From contig CM076656.1 in assembly GCA_038496675.1 (NCBI GenBank), positions 18,373,264-18,437,263 on the forward strand: a stretch of DNA of 64,000 bases, in the 5' to 3' direction. Below the pieces are notes generated by a model. It saw only the letters and a program-made list of their open reading frames with translations, searched no databases and was not told the origin of the DNA. Made by a program: the position numbers and the translations under genes. The stretch is from Rachycentron canadum. Its lineage: Eukaryota > Chordata > Actinopteri > Carangiformes > Rachycentridae. The first letter of the stretch is position 1. Each line of letters starts with the position of its first letter. Of the stretch, positions 13,085 to 24,200 are shown piece by piece.

Positions 13085-13720
13085 CTAACTAATCCTTTAA
13101 AATGTCGTTTCAAGCATATGTAGTAAAGTGCAGTCCAGTAATAGTATAGTATAGTAATGCTATAGTTATTTATTGCAGCATTTGTGTATGGTAAATATAT
13201 TTGTATTTAAACTGAAAGCAAGTGACAACAGGTGAGATATGAGAACGTTTATTTGTTTGAGAGAATGGGATTGAAATTTTAAAACTCTTAGGCCTTCTGT
13301 TGTAAATTCAAATATACATATTGTCATATAGGTGAGCTTACCAAAAATGAATGGCATGAAAACTAAAAGCCTGTTAACTTGTTGATCTGGGTTTGCCAGC
13401 CACCTATATATACCTATATAACACCTATATAGTTCCTTATATGTGGGTTTCCTAAAGCTGAGAGGAACACAGAAAACAGCTTTTAAATGGTAGATAGAAA
13501 GATAACCAAACAAACTAACATAAAAAAAAACATATTAAGATATATAAATAAACACAACATATTAGTAACAATATGTAACAACACATTTTATATTTACGTT
13601 TTGATATTTTGGTATACTTGTCCGCAGTATAGGTACTCTTATTCTGAAAAGCCCTTTATTTTCGTAAGGAGAAACCGGATGTAGACCATTGCGTCACAGC
13701 GTCTTTTCAAATTCCCAGCA
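13085..13720. other. Spacer between dmap1 and hnrnpm promoters
   Basis: AT-rich DNA between the two divergent genes. No coding sequence or recognisable repeat was seen apart from short ACCTATATA direct repeats near 13405-13435. Confidence 0.5.
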
Positions 13721-13746
13721 TCCGTTGGGCCGACCGGACTAAATCC

Positions 13747-13757
13747 GCCGCCATTTT
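13747..13757 (+). promoter_or_regulatory. hnrnpm: YY1-type motif at the probable hnrnpm transcription start
   Basis: GCCGCCATTTT is the reverse complement of the YY1 consensus AAAATGGCGGC. It sits about 170 bp before the start codon in a CpG-containing stretch. YY1 motifs typically lie at or just after the start site of housekeeping genes. Confidence 0.5.
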
Positions 13758-13919
13758 CGTTAGCTTGTGTCGCAGGAGTGGTCAGCGCAGCCATTCATTT
13801 AGCTGTTGTATCTGCTCTAAAGGTCAGTTTTGAAAACTCGACTCGTCAGCACAGTTTGTTTTGGGGTTTTTTGTTTTTGTTTTTTTTTTTTTTGGCAAGA
13901 CACTAAACTGTGTGAGAAG

Positions 13920-16900
13920 ATGTCCAACGAGCAGGTCGAAAATACTGCCGAGAAAGTAGGTCAGCCGCCGCAGCAGCAGCAGCAGCCGCCTCAGACGCAG
14001 CCGCCGCCGCCACAACAGCAGCCACAGCAGCAGCAGCAGCAGCAGGGGTAAGTCCATTCATCAAGGGCCCTTTGTTGGCTCTTCCTTGCTAAACAATTAT
14101 TCATCCACGGAAATATCATTTGATGAGGGGAAAAAAAAGTTAAAATAGTTGTATGCACTCGAAGCAAGTATATATTAATGACCGCGATATGTTTAAATGT
14201 CGTCGTTTTAATGCGTTTCGATGGCGGTCTTTGGGGCCCGTCTTTCCACAAGGGGATCGGTATATTTTTACGTAACGTATCTAAACGTAGGCTAACGTTA
14301 GCTTTTCGCTCAATCGGCCGCTGGTTAATGCCAGTTTCTTTCATTACAGTTCACTTTTCGTTTCAGTTCATTTCTTAGTAATTTGTGTGTAGATGTGCGA
14401 TTTATGGAAAGTTGGCTTAATAAAGGCCCAGTGCGCCTGAAGAGCGGCCTTGCCATGCGACTTTAATTCACTCGCCCCGATCGCAAGCTTGCATTGAGGA
14501 ATAGCCTTACAGTTCAAGCAAATGTATCCGTGTCTGAATTAAGTTTCTTATTAATATAATATCAATAGCTGTAGGTTTTACATCGTAAAAATCCACCTGG
14601 GCGACAATGTTAACATTAGCATTAACAGAACAAAGGGATCCCATATTGGATTGAGGTGCAGCAGTGGCCTCATTTGGCCACTATTATGGAGTAAAGGAAC
14701 TGAAATGGTAGTGTGTTATGTGTAATTTCCTTGATTATTACCTGCAGTGGAAAGTTAATTAAAAATTAATTTTAGCTTTTGTTCATGTTCAAAAGAAACT
14801 TGCGATGCTCTCATAAAATACACATTTTTGTTCCCCCACTACTATTCACTGCATTAATTGACCTCTTTACACAGAGAAGTGAATGGGAAAGTCAAGCATG
14901 AGCCCAATCCAAGCAGGAAGGAGAGGCCCCAGAAGAGAGGTGGAGGCGGGCGATACGAACCCTATGGAAACGCGAACAAAAGATATCGTGTTTTTGTCAG
15001 CAACATCCCATATGACGTGAAATGGCAAGCCCTCAAAGACCTGATGAAAGAAAAAGGTAAGGTGTCTGGATAAGGGATTGACTCAATCAGCTTTGGACAA
15101 AAAAGAGATCCTGGGTCATTTTGTTGACCTATGCAGCTTTGAGGGGCTTTTGGGAATTTGTGCACAAGTTGCACAAAGTTGCTGGTTTGTGGTAGTTATG
15201 TGGGAAAAGGTTTTGGATGAGGTCCCCCTTATTTGTCCGCCAACAAAGGAGTTGCTGCAGACTTGCACAAGTGCTGCAACCTGGATGTTAGGATGAACAT
15301 TTATTCTCATTTGAGACTACTACAACCTTTTGAGGGGGGGTTTGTGAAGTGAAGGTTGCACTTGTATATGTGTAAGCTTGTGCACTAATGTGAAAGTCTA
15401 GTGGTGTGAGATCATAAGGGGCATAATGAGATGCTTTCACCTAAGAAATGCACGAAAGATTATATAGTAGTTTGCTGCAGTGTAATTATTTTGCCCAGAG
15501 GCAAGGATCAAGTTGTTCTCACAACATGTTGCAGTAAAACCTGGCCATGTAACATTTGGTCAAAATTTTGGAGATGTCCAAGAAAATAATTTGTAATGCA
15601 GCAACTTGAACTTCAGCAGGTATTAACTTTTTTTCTTTTAAAAGTTCACTATGGATTTTAATGTGCTGTTATTTATATGAAAGTGGTTGTTTAGTGATGG
15701 GGTATTGGAAAGCTTTACATGAATCTTAAGTAATGAACCAAATTGGCATTTTAAGCCAAAGCATGTGTCAAGACGGGTACAGTCCTCTTTCAGAAGGAGT
15801 GCCTGGTGTTTGTTTTATCACAACTGACTGTGGAGTTAAATTGCATTTTCTTTTTTAGGTTTGACCGTGACAAGCAAATGTTTTCTCAGCAGATCTCCAT
15901 GTTGTGCCAAACACAGCTATGCGTTGGGGATTTCTTTGGGGTACAGGTCTACAAAATGAAGCAACTTCTTATGCACTGTCCTTGTCCCTAGAGGCTTGGT
16001 CACGGATGCCCATTCGTTGAACAGAAACGTGATCTGAAATGAAAGCGTGGCCGTGGGCGACGCTAAATCAAAATTCTGATATTGTGCGTCCCTGGAACAG
16101 GTCCACTTTACAAACATGTTTGTAGTTAGAGAAGTTTCTGTCCAACAAGAGTTTGTCATCATTAACATTATGGTTAGTTTTCTAGCTGTAGGTTTCCTCT
16201 TAGGCTCAGTTGATGCACAAATGTAGAGATGCACTAGCCTGAGGTTTAAAATGGCAACATTTGACAAAGTATGCGCAGGTTTGCAATGAAATGGGCTGAG
16301 GCATTGAATGGGTTTTGACGACTTGAAATTCTCTGGTTAATTCTCTTCATTTAGAAGGTGGTGTGCACGGCGTTATATCCAAATAGGAAGGCTGATGGCC
16401 ATTTCAACAGTTGTTGTCCTCAGTCTATTGCTTTTGGTGCTTCGGGAGAAATCCAACAAGGACAGGCTAAGAAGTCTTTATTTTTTCTGATGAGACCCAA
16501 GCTTGCTTTTTGTAGACCTGTACCATATTGTGCTGCTGATGCTGGGGGAAGACTCAGGACTGGCAGTCCGAGCTCACTGTCACCGGCCGCCCTACTTGTG
16601 TTTCTGCTCTAAACCCCCATTGTTCTCTCGGCTTCTCTCCCCTTGGTGTGTGTCGTCTCTGGAATCTGATTTGTAGTGGGTGAGGTAACGTACGTGGAAC
16701 ACTTAATGGACGCAGAAGGCAAATCGAGGGTAAGTGCAAATACATACAAATAAAAAAAAAAAAAATATGAATAATCCTAGACAAACCTGTGTTTGTCAAC
16801 TTTGGTTTCTTTATTTTCATTGTTGGGAATTGTTCAGATTCAGAAACCTGGTGGTGTGTGAGATGGTGACATGCCAGAGGCATGTTTTATTCTGTGTCGT

Positions 16901-19900
16901 CTGTGGCAATATCTTGAGGTCATCCGGAGGGTTGATGCTCTTAAAACAGGTCTTCAGCTTTCTTCGTAGCCAATCCTGTGGGATTGCAGTAGCTGACAGT
17001 GTCCCTTTTGGTTGCTGGATTTGCTCCTTGTGAACTAAAGGGATCTAGTCTGCAAGAGGTTGTTACAAGGCTGTTAGATGGTTGTTAAATAAAACTCATT
17101 CTGTAGAACTGCTTTACTGGAAAAGTCACCTCCAATATCTTAGTCGGGAATCCTATCTCACTGTGGATTTTCTGCCCTTTGGATGTTGGAAAAAAATTTA
17201 TACTCACCAGACTTGTCTGCATTGTGTTAGAGATGGGGGAAAAATGTGACACTTAAATAATGTAATTTTTATTTGGAAGCACAGGGCTGTGGCCAAGGCT
17301 GTAGGCTCGTGTGGTGTTGAACTTTTGATTGTGCATGGAATTCTGTTTTCTAAATTTTTTTTTATCAATTAAACTATTGCTAAAACTATTGCTTTTACTA
17401 ATTTGAGCTGTTCTTAACTCCTTTTGGTGCGACCTGTTCTGACTTCTTCAATCAACAAAGGGTTGTGCGTAAGTATTCAATTCATTTAAAATTGGTTGCG
17501 CCTCTTGGTTTTACAGATGAAGCAGTTCAACTTTACTCATTTGGATACGTTTGTCAGTGTCGTTGAGTTTAGGACTGAAGAGCTAATGAAGAAAGCAGTG
17601 GAGAAGGTAAACAAGCACAACCTCAATGGACGACCCCTAAAAGTGAAGGAGGTAGGCCACAGCAAGAATAACAAGAAAACAACTTGAACTTGAACTTTTC
17701 CTGTCAGACCAATGTGTAAGTTGTGGGATTGTTTAGTCATATTTTCATGTGCTTTGTTAGGACCCTGATGGTGTGATTGCTCAGAGGGAAATCAACAAGG
17801 CTCAAGGTGGAGGACCTCCAGGAGGCCATGGTGGGATGGGAGGAATGGGTGGAATGGGGGGAATGGGTGGAATGGATCGTATGAACATGGATCGAATGGG
17901 CCCTGGACCGACTGGCCCCATGGTCAACATTCCTCCCAGCCTGATGAATAACCCCAACATCCCCAATGAGATCATCCATGGACTCCAGGCTGGCAGGATT
18001 GGCAGCACAGTCTTTGTGGCTAATGTGAGGCTTCTGTATTTTTGTCATTGTTTTTTGTTCTGTTATCTCAAAACGTGTGGAATTAGGTGTTATCAAAAAG
18101 GGAAAATACTTTGTTCTTGATTGGCGTTGAATAAGCATGCAACATTCTCAAATTGTTCCTTGTGCATATAGCTGGACTACAAAGTGGGCTGGAAGAAGCT
18201 GAAAGAGGTGTTCAGCATGGCAGGCATGGTGGTGAGAGCCGACATTCTGGAAGACAAGGACGGGAAAAGCAGAGGCATGGGCACAGTAACTTTTGATATG
18301 CCCATTGAAGCAGTCCAAGCTGTCTGTATCCTTTTTTGGAAAAGTGTAACCACAGAATGTTTGTTCAGTATGATGACATTGCTTCAAGATGTCTCTGGTA
18401 TGTTTTCCTTGATTCCTGTTTTTACAGCTATGTTCAATGGGCAGTTGTTGTTCAACAGGGTCATGCATGTGAAACTGGTATGTTGCCTAAACCTATCTGT
18501 ACATTGGAGCACATTATGATGAGTATATGCCAAATGCATTTATCTGGGTTTTGTTTTGTTTTTTTTCTCCCCTCCAGGATGAGAAGTCCCTGCCCAAAGA
18601 TTTTGGACCACCTGACAGAGCTGCTGCTCTTCCACGTAAGTTTACTTGAAATTGCTTTTATCCTGGGTCTGTATTTCCAGCCACCTTCTCTGCTATAGGA
18701 CTGAGTGATCATTTGAGTTCCCCTTGATATTGAAGAACAATAATACTGTGAATAAGTCAATTTCTGCAAGCACAAAATACTGTCTATTTTTTCCCAGGTG
18801 GTCTGAGTGGTGTTGGTTTGGGCCTGGGGCCTGGTGGCCAGCCCATTGATGCTACCCAACTCAACAGAGGAGGTAGTGGAGGAATGAACAACATGGGCCC
18901 TGGAGGTAACTTGCTACTTTGTTCTTTTTGTTAAACTTTTGATTAAAAGACTGAATGACTCATCATCACTTCTCTTTATTGTAGGAATGGAAGGAATGGG
19001 CTTCGGCAACATAGGGGGGCGTATGGGAGGAGGTACATACTCTAACGTCATAACTCACTTTTTTTTGCTCAACTGACACTTTTGCTGTCAGAGCAAACTC
19101 ACTGCTACTTGTATCATATTTAAAAATGTTACAGCAATTCTTGGCATAGTCTAATTTAAAGTTAATCTCCATTACGTACATTTTAAAAGCGAGAAGGCAC
19201 AGCAAAATAATCAGTCATAACTTCCTGGCTCTGAAAATCTGAATGTCTCACCCAACCAGTCTGTAGTGTTCTGGTGTCCCCTTGTACTCAAACTTTCTTG
19301 TCCTGTGTTATAGGAATGGACAACTTTGGAGGAATGAACAACATGGATCGTTTTGGTTCTTCAGGGATGGGCAGGATGAATGGTAAGGACGTGTTGTGAG
19401 ATGTGCTAAGCACTCCAAAGCAAGCGTGGATGACTTTCACGTTTTGCTGGACACTTCTAATGGTTTCATCTCTTGCATTGTCAGAGATGGACCGTGGGAT
19501 TGGTGGTGCTTTTGACAGGGAGTTTGGGCGAAATGAAATGGGAATGTCTCGCAATAATTTTGGAGACTCCTTTGAAAGAGGAATGGGTTCGTATTTTCAG
19601 GATTTTGTTTGAAATTCCTCCCGATAAGACCTCCAATGAGCCTCATCAGATTTGATGCCTGTTTGAGTTAAAGCAGTTGATGTAACCTGTCTTGAATTCT
19701 TGTTGTTTTCTCACTTTTACAGGGAACTCCCTGGGCATGGATCGCATGAACTCTGGAATGGACCGGCTGGGAGGCAGCATGGACCGCATGACGGGGATGG
19801 ACCGCATGGGCATGGACAGGATGGACCGCGTGTCTGACCTGGACAGGCTGGGTACTGGGTTCGACCGGATGGGCTCAGGGATGGACCGGCTGGGGCCCAG

Positions 19901-20709
19901 TATGGACAGGCTAGGACCTGGCCTGGACCGTATGAGCTCCAGCATGGACCGCCTCGGCCCAGCTGGGTTTGATCGCCTAGGCCCGTCTGGTTTGGATCGC
20001 ATGGGTTCTGGCATGGACTTCAGTTCCCCAATTAGTATGGAGCGCATGGGCAACACTGGGCTTGACAGAATGGCCAGCAGCTTCGACCGCATGGGCTCCA
20101 CTGGAGGACTCGACCGCTTCCCCTCAGGTGGCCTCGACCGCATGAGCTCTGGCATGGACCGGATGGGATCTGGAGGCGTCAGTGGCCAGTTTGATCGCTC
20201 TGGTGACCTAGATCGAGGATTTGGTGGCAATTCCTTTGGAGGAACTGGAGCTGGAGGGCCTGGAACTGGGGGAACCAATATCAGGAAGGGATGCCAGATC
20301 TTTGTCAGAAATGTAAGTGTTTATCTACAAGTTATTTGTGACTGAATTCACAATATCTTCTCTTATGATTTTAATCATTTTCCTTTTTTTTTTTTTTTTA
20401 GCTGCCATTTGACTTCACCTGGAAGATGCTGAAGGATACCTTCAATACATGTGGTAAGTGGTCGTTATTTGTAAACAAAAAAAATAACCACGAGTGTTTA
20501 TTTCCTATCCAGATTACTTCTAACACTGCATTCTTCCTGCTGTAGGCATGGTCCAGTATGCTGATATTAAGATGGAGAATGGCAAGTCCAAGGGCTGCGG
20601 TGTGGTCCGCTTTGACAACCCTGAAACTGCCGAGCGCGCCTGCCGGACGATGAACGGCTACCGGCTGAACGGAAGAGAGATTGACGTTAGGATTGATAGG
20701 AATGCATAA
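13920..20709 (+). CDS. hnrnpm: Heterogeneous nuclear ribonucleoprotein M (16 coding exons)
   Basis: hnRNP M is a nuclear pre-mRNA-binding protein and splicing regulator. Exons: 13920-14047, 14875-15056, 16677-16729, 17461-17468 (micro-exon), 17558-17651, 17761-18024, 18172-18325, 18428-18477, 18578-18635, 18798-18905, 18985-19032, 19314-19382, 19485-19586, 19723-20312, 20402-20453 and 20546-20709. They total 2124 nt, or 707 aa; the human protein is 730 aa. There is a Gln/Pro tract at residues 15-42. RRM1 (about 81-155) has RNP2 VFVSNI and RNP1 KSRGCAVVEF. RRM2 (about 239-311) has VFVAN and KSRGMGTVTF. Gly/Met-rich linkers follow. A repeat region (about 440-625) consists of MDRMG/MDRLG units, equivalent to mammalian MERMG repeats. 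RRM3 (about 632-705) ends IDVRIDRNA. The exon 13 donor (GTTCGT) is weak. The intron after exon 7 has U12-type signals. Identity is secure; the micro-exon is inferred. Confidence 0.96.
13962..14045 (+). repeat. hnrnpm: CAG/CCG-rich low-complexity tract coding Gln/Pro
   Basis: Tandem-like CAG, CCG, CCA and CAA codons in hnrnpm exon 1 encode a Gln/Pro tract of about 28 residues. The tract is prone to length change and has no counterpart in the mammalian N-terminus as I remember it. Confidence 0.85.
17461..17468 (+). other. hnrnpm: Inferred 8-nt micro-exon of hnrnpm
   Basis: The 8 bases GGTTGTGC are preceded by AAAG, with TTCTTAAC and CTGAC branch-like sequences upstream, and followed by a perfect donor GTAAGT. 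Exon 3 ends in phase 0 after KSR. Adding these 8 nt and joining to the acceptor at 17557 gives GGT TGT GCT GTC GTT GAG TTT. That translates as GCAVVEF, exactly the conserved end of RNP1 in RRM1. No other arrangement in this intron recovers the motif. Confidence 0.85.
17517..17557 (+). other. hnrnpm: Possible alternative 5' extension of hnrnpm exon 5
   Basis: A stronger-looking acceptor (pyrimidine tract then TTTTACAG) ends at 17516. From there an open frame runs in phase 0 into exon 5, adding residues MKQFNFTHLDTFVS before VVEF. It is compatible with exon 3 only if the micro-exon is skipped; with the micro-exon it creates GCA TGA, a stop. Use in vivo is unknown. Confidence 0.4.
18326..18427 (+). 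other. hnrnpm: U12-type (minor spliceosome) GT-AG intron in hnrnpm
   Basis: The 102-bp intron starts GTATCCTTT (18326-18334), the U12 5' splice consensus. Near its end it carries TTCCTTGAT (18405-18413), matching the U12 branch consensus TTCCTTRAY. The presumed branch A at 18412 lies about 15 nt from the acceptor, in the usual U12 range. It splits the Ser codon before MFNGQLLF in RRM2. Confidence 0.9.
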
Positions 20710-20988
20710 GTTATTTGTCTGTGCTACATCTGACATTTCATTTAGTCTCATGTCCACATGCTCTGTATCATCTGAATTGCCCTTCAGCATACACACTTGG
20801 ATTGTTAGGTATTTGTAACAGTGCAAATGTTATTTTAGTTAGAAATCTGTAACAGTGGAAGTGTTTTAGTTCTTGCTAAGTTTTACTTTTTTCTTTTTTT
20901 TTTCTTTTTAGAGACCAAATTTTTAATTTTTTTTTTTTTTTGTCTTGCTTCACTTGTCGTTGCCTTTGTTCTATAAGGTGTTTTGATA

Positions 20989-20994
20989 AATAAA
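20989..20994 (+). terminator. hnrnpm: Probable hnrnpm polyadenylation signal
   Basis: AATAAA lies about 280 bp after the stop codon, preceded by long T-rich tracts (about 20880-20942) in the 3' UTR. It is only about 250 bp before the timm44 start codon. Confidence 0.8.
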
Positions 20995-21169
20995 CCTCAA
21001 TATTTGGACTGGTTTTCTGCCTTTTTGTGTTATTGCATCACGTGTCACGATGATGGACATCTAGCATCATTATTATTTTTTTTTAATATTTAAAGTGCTG
21101 TTACTTACATGTAGCGATGCACAATGTGCGTGTTGTGAAATGAGTCCATGTGGAGGGACTTTTGGAGGT

Positions 21170-21222
21170 GTCACGTGACCGAGAACCCTCCCCTCGTGGA
21201 CATGGAAGGTCACCACCGGAAG
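21170..21222 (+). promoter_or_regulatory. timm44: Compact timm44 promoter: CACGTG E-box and ETS site
   Basis: GTCACGTGAC (21170-21179) is a palindromic USF/TFE-type E-box. CCGGAAG (21216-21222) is an ETS/GABP-type site. A further CACGTG lies at 21039-21044. The cluster sits 25-80 bp before the start codon. GABP/NRF-type sites are typical of nuclear genes for mitochondrial proteins. The start codon itself is embedded in AAGATGGCGAC, a YY1-type motif. Confidence 0.5.
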
Positions 21223-21246
21223 AAGGTCACAGGCACTACATTCAAG

Positions 21247-24200
21247 ATGGCGACCCCCTTGTGTCAGTGTTACCAGGTGAGAGTTTGAGACATTTTACGT
21301 TGAATACCAGCGCGGAAAAAGGGGGAAAAAAAAAAGGCGAAGGGACGAAAGGGAACTTAAACGAGATCCTCAAAGTGTCCGTTTGGTTCCTGACAGCGTA
21401 CGTTACGAGTTTTTCCACCGAGGCTAGTAACGTGGCGTTAGCTAGCCGGGTTAGCTCTCTGACTGCTAACCTACCCAGCCGGTGTTTGGTCCCTGTGGCT
21501 CAGGACGACGACGGGAAACTGAAGTTTCGCCAAGTATAAACTCAGCTTTGGTCGCTACGTGTTTTTTTTTACTCGCAGCCACGTCTTGTTGTGAACAGCG
21601 TTTTCAAGTATCGTACCTGTAACCTCCGCTTCTTCGCAAGCGACTGTCATCGTTTTGATCCAAAATGACAAAGGCCGTTGCAGAAATGAGTTAAAGTTTG
21701 TCTTTAAGCCGAATGTGAGAACCTGAGCCGTTTTACTGAAGTTTGAGGCTGAGTTTTTGTGTCTGTCTCCAGATATGTATGAGAAGAGGCTTGGTCACGT
21801 TTCCTCCTCCTTACCTACTACGTTACAACGGACCCAATGTCTTCAGGATACGTGGTTTCCTCACATGCTCTTCACAGGTACAAACGTCCTTTGCAGATTA
21901 ATTATCAGCATCTACCTTCATCTGTGGAGGAGACTCCTGTTTTTTTTTTTTAGTTTGGCTCATTTTGAACTTCAACACACCTCCACTGCTCTTTGCTTAA
22001 AAAAGACACAGACAGTTGCTGTCAGTTTTGATCTAGATATGAGGGCTGCACGACCTGCAAAAAACATATTGTGATTACAATGGCAGTTTTTTTTTTTTTT
22101 TCCCAGTTTGGATATTGAACTTGATCGACTAGAAGTGAGCTTATGTTCACATATTTAAGTAGTAAGCAAGCAAAAAGTGCAAGAGCATACATCAAAATGT
22201 ATAACAGACACGTGTTGATAGGCCATGTTTTTAGACCCAAATAAGAAGACATAAGATCTTGGATTAATTTTTACTATGCTGCACTAAGGTCGGCCCATAT
22301 TCTTTAATGGTTATTACATTTGGTTTCTACATTTTCTAATTGTCCTTCAAATCAGCACATAACCAACTATGCACATAAATGCAAGTTAACTGCTCCGGAC
22401 ATACTTTGATTTTCTTGCTTCATATCAACCAGGTGCCACGATCATCCCCTCAACAAGTAAGGTATTTATCAGGGGAGAGAGGTGGGGGCAGAAAAGGATT
22501 CTTGGGGGAGTTTCTGGACAACTTGAAGCAGGAGCTAAAGAAGAACAAGGAAATGAAAGAAAGCATCAAAAAGTTTCGTGAAGAGGCCAAAAAACTGGAG
22601 GAGTCAGACGCACTGAAACAAGCTCGACGAAAATATGTTAGTATATGGCCACACTACGGACACAACATTGTGTTTGTGCTCAAAAAAAAAAACAAATGTA
22701 AGGTGTAAGGCATTTTTTTAAATACCAACGGTCCTCTCCTCTGTCTCTTTCCCAGAAAACTATAGAGTCTGAAACAGCGAAGACCTCTGAGGTTCTCAGG
22801 AAGAAGCTAGAAACTATCTCAGAGACAGTTAAAGAGGTAAATTTGATGTTTATCTCAATCAAATGCAGCCTTTCCTTTTTATATGATAAATACATGTTGA
22901 CACCTCCACCCTCACACCCTTGTGTGTGTATGTGGACAGGGGATAGAAGAAGTCAGTCGAACAGACATTGGAAAGAAAATTAAGGAGGGAGTGGAGGAAG
23001 CAGCCAAAACAGCAAAGACTTCTGCAGAGTCTGTCTCTAAGAGCGGAGAGATGTTGGGGAAGACTGGTGCGTTCAAAGCAATATCTCAGGTATGGAATCA
23101 CTTTACCCTCCGTGCTTAAGATATAGTATATTTGACTGTTAATGGCATCCATTGTTTTTTATGTCTCCTAAATAAAGTAAAGACACATACAAGTGAAAAC
23201 AGCCCTTTTATCTAAGCCACTACTTGCAAGGGTATCAATGTAAGAATGGAGTTGGAGTATTGTTACAATAATGACAGGTATACACCTGAATATTCTTTTC
23301 TTGTCTGCTGCTTTATTTCAGGGCGTGGAGAGTGTGAAGAAAGAGATTGGTGACCTGGGTCACACTGGCCCTTATCGGCCTCCCTCTAAACTCAGGAAGA
23401 GGAGTGAGTTCTCCTCCAAGGGAGCAGAGGATGAGAGCAAAGTCTTCGCAGCCAATGAGTACGTGAGTGCCCTCTGCTTTGCGCTGATACTTCCCAGATT
23501 CAGGGATACAGACACTCATACGGCCTCATAGTCTCCTATCGATCACACCAGACACACATCAGCTCAGCTTTCTCAAAGCTGAACATTATTACTATTCCCA
23601 GTATTTGCTTTACATTTAGTTTATTGTTCTTGCTGTAATACAGCCATGTTTTCCTTTGTGGGTTAAAATGCAATTTTCAACACGAATGCAGAATATCATC
23701 AGTAACACCCATGTTCCTCAGCTAATTGCTTAAAACCTTTTCCAGGGAAGCTATGGGTGTGGTGCTGCACAAGGACTCAAAATGGTATCAGCAGTGGAAG
23801 GACTTCAAAGACAACAATGCCGTGTTCAACAGTAAGGAGTGACTCACCTTTGTGTCTTTCTGTCTCTCTGCTCCCTCGGCTGCTTACTTGCAGAAAGCTT
23901 TTAATTTTATTTTAAAAGTATAACAGCATTTGGGATTAAATGCTTCTATGGAGAGAATAATTTTTCATCACTGGTTTTATTTAGTTGATAATTATGCACA
24001 TTAGTCAGGGAAACAATGATGATGATTAATAATGTCTGGACAGGTGCAAAACATACCTGCAGCACCACAGTGTGGATTTTTGGTGGCATCACATGGCTGT
24101 GATCTGTTTAAAGCCTTTTTGTTCACTAATGTAAAATGCAGAGAGACTTGAAGCCCAGAAATCAGCTGTTGTTCAAGGGTGAACGTGTCCAATTCATTGT

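Noticed and set aside
15806..15991. Possible cassette exon in hnrnpm intron 2 (RFDRDKQMF after a TTTTTAG acceptor)
   Set aside because: No matching segment in hnRNP M, and inserting it would break RRM1 between exons 2 and 3. Only the acceptor looks convincing.
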